A stretch of DNA of 54,332 nucleotides from Deltaproteobacteria bacterium (GTDB taxonomy: Bacteria > Desulfobacterota > Dissulfuribacteria > Dissulfuribacterales > Dissulfuribacteraceae). The stretch covers positions 1 to 54,332 of the forward strand of contig JALWQB010000158.1 in assembly GCA_026994795.1 (NCBI GenBank). Direction: 5' to 3'. Made by a program: the position numbers and the translations under genes. Below, in pieces: positions 38,301-45,600 of the stretch. How positions within the stretch are numbered: the first letter of the stretch is position 1; each line of letters begins with the position of its first letter. The notes beneath the pieces were generated by a model, which saw only the letters and a program-made list of their open reading frames with translations, was not told the DNA's origin and ran no database searches.

Positions 38301-40197
38301 CGGGGTCATTACTGGCGTATCTTCTGGAAATGTGAGCATAAGGTTTGAATATGAGGGTCTTTCTGCAGAGGCATCTGTTTTGGTCAAGGAGGCGACAAAG
38401 ATGCTTGCTGCCGAGCCGAGCGTAATCAGCCTTGATAAGGGCTCTCAGGCGTATTTCAGTATATTTGAGGTAAGCCATAATGGCATAAGGCAGGATATAA
38501 CGGATGAGGCAGCGCTTTCCATTCAGGATACATCCATTGCAGGGCTTGGAGATGATGGGGCGAGCATTCTTGGAAAAGATGTTGGCATTACCGTATTAGA
38601 GGCGAGTTATGGGGATATGAAGGTATCTATCCCTGTTAGCGTGCTTTCTTCGCAGCCCCTTGGCGTAATGCCCACTGCGATCACCCTTGAGCCAGATGAA
38701 AAGTGGACTATACGGCCTTATGGCGGAAGCCCGCCATACAAGGTTGTGGCAGAGACAGGCAAGGTGTCGGCGTCAAAGGGCGCGGTCTTTGTCTATAGCC
38801 CTGCTGAAGGCAGCGGAAAAGACACTATAACAGTAACGGATGCAGCAGGCGATAAGGTTACCTGCACGGTGCAGGTTGTTGAGCCATTGAGGATAACGCC
38901 TTCAGAGATTGCTATAAGGGCAAGCGGCGCCAGCCACTTCAGGGCGATAGGCGGTGATGGTTCATATAAGTGGCAGGTTACTCAGGGGGAATTGAGCGTA
39001 TTTGAGGGTGAAGAGACGGAATATACGCCGCCCAAAAGGATTGGAAGGCAGGTGATAACCGTGTTTGACAGCTCGGGTCACTCAGCAGAGGCTATGGTCT
39101 GGGTAGGAAAGGGGCTTTCAGTAAGCCCGGGCTCAGTGTTTCTTACCCCGGGCGATGAGGCGGAGCTATCTATCCTTGGGGGCATCTCCCCTTATGATAT
39201 AACAGTTACAGCAGGGGCGTATCGGTTTAATGGAGAGGGCTCAATCATCTATACTGCCCCTGATGTAAAGGGCGCTTATACGATAACAGTAGGAGACAGC
39301 GCAGGCGATATTGCGACAGTGGATGTAAAGGTAAGGCTTCCGCTTGTGGTTACCCCAGAGAGCATTGTTGCTACCCCTGAGACTACAGTGAAGTTAGCTG
39401 CCCTTGGCGGTGAAGGCGAGATTACATGGAAGGCGCAGAGGGGGGAGCTGTCCGCCATAACAGGAGAAGAGGTAGAGTGGACTGCCCCGTCCAATACTGG
39501 CTCATTCAATATAATCGCCACTGATTCAACATCTGCTATTGCAGTCATCTCAGTGGATGTGGTGTCTGAGGGGTTGAGGGTCGTGCCGTCAAGCATCCAT
39601 GTTGAGCCGGGGCAAAGTGCGCGCCTTCAAGCAGCGCTTGGAAAAGGTCCTTACAGGTGGTATGTTGAATCTGGCGATGGTGATATAGACTATGATGAGG
39701 AAGATAGTGAGCACGCTGCATATACCGCCCCTCAGGTAAAGGGCGCTTATGATGTCAAGGTGGTGGATGCGGCTGGTAATGAGGCAGGGGCAAAAATATA
39801 TGTCTATACAAGGGGCATAACAGTAAGCCCTGCCAATCTCTATGTCGCCAATGGCGAAAAGGGCGCTATCCGTGTATTTGGCGGCACAGGCGATTATACC
39901 CTGTGGACAGGTGTTGGCAGCATTTCTTCTGCTGCATTAAGCGATGGGGGGCAGGCGGACTATACCCCTCCTGAGAATTATGAAGGCACGGATACGGTAT
40001 TTATTATGGACAGCGCAGGCAATCAGGGAGTATGTCATATAGAGATTGTTGGGGCTACGGATGTGTTTTCCATGTATGCAGGCGCTGACAGCAAGGTGGA
40101 TGCTGTTGAGATGCAGACTGCCATTACGGATTATGTTCAGGGAGACGCATGGCTTACGCCTGATGTTATGTTCAGGCTGATTGAGGCGTATAAGTGA
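35350..40197 (+). CDS. secreted PQQ-propeller / PKD / Ig-like repeat protein (1615 aa)
   Basis: A giant extracellular protein. A hydrophobic export segment lies at about residues 33-60 behind an unusually long basic leader. Residues ~70-720 are PQQ-like beta-propeller blades, each with 'DGTIYV....LYA..PDG..KW'. A PKD domain follows (~745-835, with WAFGDGNRGPGFGLAAHAY), then Big_2-like domains and six Ig-like repeats starting near 1103, 1179, 1255, 1331, 1408 and 1490, and the shared C-terminal EF-hand-like module (YAGADSKVDAVEMQTAITDY). AAGGAGG lies nine bases before the ATG. The stop codon is not original: it comes from the R5 repeat that replaces the last codons (compare EAYTGD at the end of the paralogous fragment at 42132). 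Ligand-binding or adhesive function is inferred only. Confidence 0.87.
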   Translation: MKKGGVLKMRKRGVLSLAGRSGGLETLVRLRLRSLALDFAIVLIFTFFEGIICLLPLNWGFASDDILKWHFETHGQIYFAPVFAKDGTIYVNGGVDNTLYALEPSGKIKWAKENSWQRSVVGTDGTVYIVFQGELHALNPDGTEKWVFVGTDGDEYISIGSLISTVDNSGNIYVLSYFDGNQGIMAISPDGTKKWFLPYDDVYNVQDSVKGPGGSLYLLLYDKMGIRLIAITEDGKKEWEIVLESEYVSSQHPMSVASDGTIYLLSSQKTLRAFSPDGKKKWEFQKDNEWLNSFTLAPNGLLYVGGANKLYVVNPDGAIEQELDINDGWISIITASKDMLYVVLGHYDDDAQRYYTLQAITQDGQKRWEVRLSDNTKSYDMTIGYDGTILFNGGRYLYAISPDGNIKWRFTTKGSITTPPAVIEDGTVYVAGRDNRLYALDSNGGEKWEFDNCGWVDSLLIASDGTGYCSCPFKAVNPDGSEKWRIKDIRSCPVDVALSDEGTIYVTEHNGLFAIDPEGTLKWNFELQTARTTPAIGPDGTVYAIDNIEAKLYAFNKDGSIKWKKNFDDLYSVSSLTVSSDGTIYIYANGSFMALYSDGSTKWSIDSIYVRYDLRPLIGSDGIIYVPDYNKLYAVNDDGNIKWEVDIQSINTVPVEGPDGLIYIGTEDGYLYAVSPAGEVKWKLRLGKKPITAPAFGPDRTIYVGSEDGNLYAINPDSSLNGKTIEVEHSPQIENIGAEVGAISKENSPSETSSCTITFTPTNPKVNQSITFTADMDTSLPDPKSNLSWAFGDGNRGPGFGLAAHAYTDAGEYDVVFSFTDGDGVKQSCTVTVVVKETESVEEETEPSSPLTLNPSCVYALPGEEVELEIGGGSGEYSFLSTGGSLFWTEGSGDSLSFIPDTEDKFYIWLTDGEDMVYSCVDASSGGGFTVLSISPSNVILSEDESVRVSIRAYRKDGTWEEVSEPDAYTVSPEDKKDCVKYADGVITGVSSGNVSIRFEYEGLSAEASVLVKEATKMLAAEPSVISLDKGSQAYFSIFEVSHNGIRQDITDEAALSIQDTSIAGLGDDGASILGKDVGITVLEASYGDMKVSIPVSVLSSQPLGVMPTAITLEPDEKWTIRPYGGSPPYKVVAETGKVSASKGAVFVYSPAEGSGKDTITVTDAAGDKVTCTVQVVEPLRITPSEIAIRASGASHFRAIGGDGSYKWQVTQGELSVFEGEETEYTPPKRIGRQVITVFDSSGHSAEAMVWVGKGLSVSPGSVFLTPGDEAELSILGGISPYDITVTAGAYRFNGEGSIIYTAPDVKGAYTITVGDSAGDIATVDVKVRLPLVVTPESIVATPETTVKLAALGGEGEITWKAQRGELSAITGEEVEWTAPSNTGSFNIIATDSTSAIAVISVDVVSEGLRVVPSSIHVEPGQSARLQAALGKGPYRWYVESGDGDIDYDEEDSEHAAYTAPQVKGAYDVKVVDAAGNEAGAKIYVYTRGITVSPANLYVANGEKGAIRVFGGTGDYTLWTGVGSISSAALSDGGQADYTPPENYEGTDTVFIMDSAGNQGVCHIEIVGATDVFSMYAGADSKVDAVEMQTAITDYVQGDAWLTPDVMFRLIEAYK

Positions 40198-40348
40198 TGA
40201 GGAGATAAAGAGGTTGTAGATGGGGAGAAAAGGGAAGTGGGGGAGAATGGGAGAGTTAAGAAGGCTCTATTTGTGATAAAATTGAGATGAAGATTTAGTA
40301 AAAGAATTTAACAGAGGCGGTAATGCTTGTATTAGAGGCTAATAATTG
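40193..40348 (+). repeat. R5 direct repeat, copy 2
   Basis: Near-identical to 31939-32094. Its first bases supply the TGA stop of the 1615-residue gene, and the next base after the repeat begins the 40349 ATG of the Rpn gene. It marks a recombination junction between a surface-protein gene and an Rpn gene. Confidence 0.8.
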
Positions 40349-40423
40349 ATGGGTGATGCAAAAGGGACGAGAGACGACTTTGACTCTCCGTGGAAAGAGG
40401 TGCTGGAGACGCTCTTCAAGTAG

Positions 40424-41320
40424 ATGATGGATTTTTTGTTCCCTCAAGTCTCTGAGAAGATTGACTGGTCACGGGGATACAGGTCTGAGGATATAGAGTT
40501 TCAGAAGATCACAGGCGATGCGGAGACAGGCCGTAGATATGCGGACAAGCTCATGAGGGTTTACAAAAAGGCAGACGGAGAAGAGGCGCTGATCTTTATT
40601 CATGTTGAGGTGCAGGGTCAGAAGGAAGAGGGGTTTTCGGAGCGGATGTTTCTTTGCAACTATCGGATATATGACAGGTTTCAGAAGCCAGTGATAAGCA
40701 TTGCGATTTTAACGGATGAAAACAAGGACTGGAGGCCGTCAGGCTTTGGCTATGGCATTGATGGAGCAAGGATGCATTTGAATTTTCCAGCGGTAAAACT
40801 TGTGGATTTTGCTGGGCGCTGGAAAGAGCTGCAGGATAGCGAGAATATCTTCAGCTTATGCGTAATGGCGCAGTTGAAGGCAATGGAGACGAAGAAGGGC
40901 TATGAGCGCAAGAGGTGGAAGATGTATCTTTTGCGGCTGATGTCACAGAAGGGACATGATAGAGAAGATGTCTTTCATCTTTTGCGTTTTATAGATTGGG
41001 TATTAAGGCTTCCTGATGGATTAGATAAGGAGTTATGGGAAGAATTCAATAAATTAGAGGAGGTAAAAAAGATGCCGTATCTTTCAGGATATGAAAAGTT
41101 TTTGATGGAGAAAGGGCTTAAGGAAGGACTTCAGAAAGGACTCCATGAAATGGTTTTAGAGGCGTTGGAGGCAAAATTCGGCATGGAGCATGGGGCGTTG
41201 AAGGAAAGGATAACATCTTTAAAGGACAAGGCAAAATTAAAGCATATATTGCGGATAATCATAAAGGCGTCTGATATTAAAGAAGTGGAGCAGATGATTA
41301 CAGAGGCGCAGAGTGCATAA
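40424..41320 (+). CDS. Rpn-type PD-(D/E)XK nuclease family protein
   Basis: Member of the recombination-promoting nuclease/transposase-like family, which cuts DNA and increases RecA-independent recombination in E. coli (RpnA). The core has the sequence YRSEDIEFQKITGD (Asp near residue 25), HVEVQGQKEEGF (the E-x-Q/K part of PD-(D/E)XK, about residues 66-77) and RIYDRF, then a helical C-terminal domain with GLKEGLQKGLHE. The true gene appears to begin at 40349 (GDAKGTRDDFDSPWKEVLE), but TAG at 40421-40423 interrupts the frame after codon 24, in the place of an acidic residue in relatives. Translation from the ATG at 40424 would still give the catalytic part (298 aa), lacking about 24 N-terminal residues. 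It lies between surface-protein genes. Confidence 0.8.
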   Translation: MMDFLFPQVSEKIDWSRGYRSEDIEFQKITGDAETGRRYADKLMRVYKKADGEEALIFIHVEVQGQKEEGFSERMFLCNYRIYDRFQKPVISIAILTDENKDWRPSGFGYGIDGARMHLNFPAVKLVDFAGRWKELQDSENIFSLCVMAQLKAMETKKGYERKRWKMYLLRLMSQKGHDREDVFHLLRFIDWVLRLPDGLDKELWEEFNKLEEVKKMPYLSGYEKFLMEKGLKEGLQKGLHEMVLEALEAKFGMEHGALKERITSLKDKAKLKHILRIIIKASDIKEVEQMITEAQSA

Positions 41321-41434
41321 TGCCATGATAGGGGCCTGCTTGTCTGGTTCATCCCCTTTTTTAGCTTATGAGAGAAGAACAAAAAAAATAGCGGATGTCC
41401 TTTCAAAAATAAGGGGAAAGGAGGTATTTTAAGG

Positions 41435-42132
41435 ATGAAAAAAGGAGGCGTGTTGAAAATGGGAAAACGAGGCGTATTGTGGTTACCCCAGAGACCATTG
41501 TTACCACCCCTGAGACTACAGTGAAGTTAGCTGCCCTTGGGGGTGAAGGCGAGATTACATGGAAGGCGCAGAGGGGAGAGCTTTCCGCCATAACTGGAGC
41601 AGAGGTAGAGTGGACTGCCCTGTCCAATACTGGCTCATTCAATATAATCGCCACGGATTCAACATCTGCTATGGCAGTCATCTCAGTGGATGTGGTCTCT
41701 GAGGGGTTGAGGATTGTGCCGTCAAGCATCCATGTTGAGCCAAGGCATGTTGCGCGCCTTCAAGCAGCGCTTGGAAAAGGGCCTTACAGGTGGTATATAG
41801 AATCAGGCGATGGGGACATAGCCTATGATGAGGAAGATAGTGAGGAGGCTACATATACCGCCCCTCAGGTAAAGGGCGCTTATGATGTCAGGGTAGTGGA
41901 TGCGGCTGGTAATGAGGCAACCGCCAAAATATATGTCTATACAAGGGGCATAACAGTAAGCCCTGCCAATCTCTATGTCGCCAATGGCGAGAAGGGCGCT
42001 ATGTATGCAGGCGCTGACAGCAAGGTGGATGATATTGAGATGCAGACTGCCATTACGGATTATCTTCAGGGAGACGCATGGCTTACGCCTGATGTTATGT
42101 TCAGGCTGATTGAGGCGTATACAGGGGATTAA
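41435..42132 (+). pseudogene. deletion derivative of the Ig-like repeat gene
   Basis: Begins with leader cassette L (start codon at 41435) joined at about 41478 to the part of a gene like 35350-40197 that encodes its last Ig repeats. The two parts are in different frames, so the leader cannot drive the repeat part; the repeat frame opens with GTG at 41479 (217 codons). Compared with 39343-40197, 69 codons are missing after ANGEKGA, fusing the sixth repeat in frame to the C-terminal module (MYAGADSKVDDIEMQTAITD). It retains an end GD that the longer paralogue has lost. No signal peptide, so probably not functional. Confidence 0.75.
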
Positions 42133-42175
42133 AGCCCTTTTTAAAAGATCAAAATAAAAAATAGGAGGTGTTTTT

Positions 42176-42643
42176 ATGAGAAATTCCCTTATGAAAAACG
42201 GGATGCTTTCCATCTTGTGTCTGTGCCTTTGTCTGTGTATGACAGGCATTGCCAGCGCGGGCGGAAAGGCGAAGGTGGTGGTCAATGACCAGATGGTTGA
42301 AAAAGGCGAGGAAGTCGGGGCATTAGTGATCCTTGACGGTGATGGCAGCTATGATGTATATGCTGCCCTTACAGGCGGCGTCTTTGGGGAGCAGTTGATG
42401 ATTTTTCAAGAGGATGGAGGCATGGTGCCGTTTAATGGCGATTTTGCCTCTCTTCCAAGATTGAGGACAAATCTGAATCTTGGTTCTTTGAGCGTAGAGG
42501 ACAAGATAATCACCTTGATCCCCAAGGTCCCATTGGTTGATACATCCAGCTTAAGAGGGACTTATACGTTTATAGTTGCCTTGTGCACGCCCGGTCAACT
42601 GGATTTCCCCGTGTTTGATCAGCTTTCAGTGGAAATAAAGTAA
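42176..42643 (+). CDS. small secreted protein upstream of the VWA/Ig gene
   Basis: 155 residues with a clear signal peptide (basic MRNSLMKNG, a leucine/cysteine-rich core, cleavage probably after ASA at residue 27). The mature part is small and soluble, with no family recognised; its pattern GALVILDGDGSYDVYAALTG and the later GTYTFIVALC resemble beta-strands of an Ig- or cohesin-like fold, but this is a guess. A GGAGG lies eight bases upstream of the ATG. The next gene begins 12 bases after its stop, so the two are likely expressed together and may act as partners outside the cell. Confidence 0.7.
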   Translation: MRNSLMKNGMLSILCLCLCLCMTGIASAGGKAKVVVNDQMVEKGEEVGALVILDGDGSYDVYAALTGGVFGEQLMIFQEDGGMVPFNGDFASLPRLRTNLNLGSLSVEDKIITLIPKVPLVDTSSLRGTYTFIVALCTPGQLDFPVFDQLSVEIK

Positions 42644-42655
42644 GGAGGTGAGAGC

Positions 42656-45600
42656 ATGAAAGTATTTAGTGTAGTTAGATTATGCGCGGTCATGTTCCTT
42701 GCTGCTTTTTTCAGCGTGGCCTATTTTAATAATGCGTTTGCCACTGCTCAGGGAAGCGCGAGCAGCGGTTATAATGTGAAGTGCGACCCTGGCCCAATTG
42801 TTCATGACAACAATGACGGGACATCTACGGTTAAGGCGACCTTCAATCTGTTTAACGGCTCAATGAAGTCCGCAGACCTTGGTGCAGGGGACTTTGTGGT
42901 TTATGACGATGATCAGCCAGTGGTGGCAAACATCGTTACCCCGTCCGCCTCGGGCAAGAAGGTGGCGGATGTGATCTTCTGTCTTGATATTTCAGGGAGC
43001 ATGTCCGATGAAATCAATGCTGTAAAGAATAATATCAATAAGTTTGTAGATTACTTTAAAAATAAGCATAATTATGACGTGAGGCTTGGACTTATCACCT
43101 TTGGACAGAGTGCGAGTCCGTATCTGCGCGAGAGGAATAGCGGGCAGTTTTATTCATCTGTAGAGGACTTTAAAAATGAAGTGGCTACGCTTACTGCCAA
43201 TGGCTGGAGAGAAGAGTGGTTTGAGGCCGTAGGTCTTGCCTCACAGTATTCATTTCGTCCTGATGCGGCAAGGGTAATAATTCTGATTACTGATGAGCCC
43301 GGGGATGCGACATCTGATTATCCCAATGTGGAAAAGGCCATTCAGGTAGCCAAGAGTAATGGGGCAAAGGTGTTTGGCATATCTTATAATAACCTTGCCA
43401 CTGTGAAAAAAGTAGTGGATGAGACAAATGGAGAGCTTTATAATATATATGATTCATTTGAAGACATCCTGCAGAAAATCGCTGATTCTGTGTCAAATAC
43501 CTATACAGTGAGCTTCATTACTGCTGATCCTCCAGGAATACATACAATGAAGGTGGAGATATCCCAGAATGGAAATTACTGTACGGCCAACTTCAAGATT
43601 GGCGCTAATCCAACTATCGCTCTTACAACAATCACTCAGGATGCGGTTCAAAATGGCCTTTCGCCCAATACCAATACATTTGATATAGAGGCGGAGATTA
43701 AGGATGACGGCAGTATAAGCTCTGCTGAGATAATCATTACAGGCGGCAATGTATCTCAGATGTCTCCAACAGGGGCTGATATCTATACCTACACTGCTAC
43801 AGGGCTTAATTCTGTTGGTGATTGCGTGGAGTTCTCCATAAAGGCCGTGGACGATGAAGGCAGGGCGGTTACCAAGGGTCCATGGAAGATTTGCGTATCC
43901 AACAGCGCTCCGACTATCGGCACGATTTCGCCAACGAGTTATGATTATGGTCAGGATGTGTCTGTGTCAGCGGATGTATCTGACCCTGATGGTGATGCCA
44001 TTACGGTTACTATGAAGTATCGCAAGAAGGGGACAATGGCATGGCAGTCTGTCGCTATGAGCCAGAACGGTTCTGCCTATGAGGCCACAATTCCAGGCGC
44101 TGACGCTGGCTTTGACGGCCTTGATGTGGAGATAGAGGCAGTGGATTCAAACGGGGCGGTGTCCACAGGGAGCCAGTCGCTCAGCGTGAATACCATACCT
44201 GTCAGCATAGTGAGCGTTACGAGATTGATAGATACCCTTGACCCAGGCCCATTCACCATCTATGCAGTTGTTGCTGGTCTTGACGTGAGCGCTGGAGGTA
44301 CAGTGGATTTATCTTATACAATAAATGGCGGTTCATCTCAGACAACATCTATGACCCTTACTGTTACAGGCACATCTGCATCTATTCAGTCAAATTCCAA
44401 TATCTATGTAGCTGATATACCCAAGGCGTCTGCTGGCGATGAGGTATGCTATAAAGTAGTAGCCTCTAATCCAACAGATACGGAGGAGTCTCAGGAGTAC
44501 TGTTACAATATATTAGAGCCTGTCGCTCCATTGGGCATAACGCCTTCATCAGTGAGGATGTGCGTAACTGACGACCCAATAGAGTTTATTGCAGCAGGGG
44601 GCCATGGCACATATTCATGGCAGTCATTAAATGGCCAGCTCTCCAGTACCCTTCAAGACAAGGTAACATATACTCCTCAGCTTGCAGGGCTTGATAAGAT
44701 AAGCGTTCAAGATATAAAGGGATTTACAGCGACTTCAGTCATTGAGGTCCTCCCCGCCCTTGCCATCAGCCCTGATGTGGATGGGAAGCGTTTCTCACCG
44801 TCTTCCACTGTGGCGTTGACTGTTACGGGTTGTGAGCCTCCCTATACATGGCAGGTTGATGGAGCGGCCTCATTTAAAGAGTCAGGAAATGATAATGAGC
44901 AGGTGACCATTGAGCTTGGCGCAGATCCTGCAACTATTACCGCTACCGCTACAGATGCAGGGGGAAGGAAGGTATCCGTAACATTTACTAACAACGGCGT
45001 CCTCTCTATTTCCCCATCAGGCGAGGCAACCCTGAATCTTGGCGCAGAGCAGAAATTTACTGCATCAGGGGGTCAGGAGCCATATAGCTGGCAGGTAGTA
45101 GGCGGCGACCTTGATACCCAGTCAGGGACAGAGGTAACATATAAGGCGCCTGAGGCAGCAGGCGTATATCATCTTACTGTAACTGACGCCAATGGCGATT
45201 ATTCATCAGTAACCATCAAGGTTGGCGAACCGCTCAGGGTAACGCCTCATTCAGTCAGGATCATGAGGGGTGAGACCGCTCAATTTCAGGTAGTAAGCGG
45301 CGCTGCGCCCTATAAGTGGGAGGCAGAATACGGGAGACTTTCTTCCGTAACTGGTGATAAAGTTACCTATACCCCAGAAGACACGCTTGGCCTATATGTT
45401 ATAAACGTATATGACAACGCTGGTTCAGTAGTGAAAGTAACAGTGGAGGTCTCAGAGGGGCTGGTAGTAACCCCTTCAACTGCAACAGTTGAGACTGGCC
45501 AGACACAGGAAATTACTGTAACTGGCGGAACAGGTTCCTATACATGGAGCGCTCTGAGGGGGAAGGTTGTTCCCATTACAGGAGACAAGGTAACATATAC

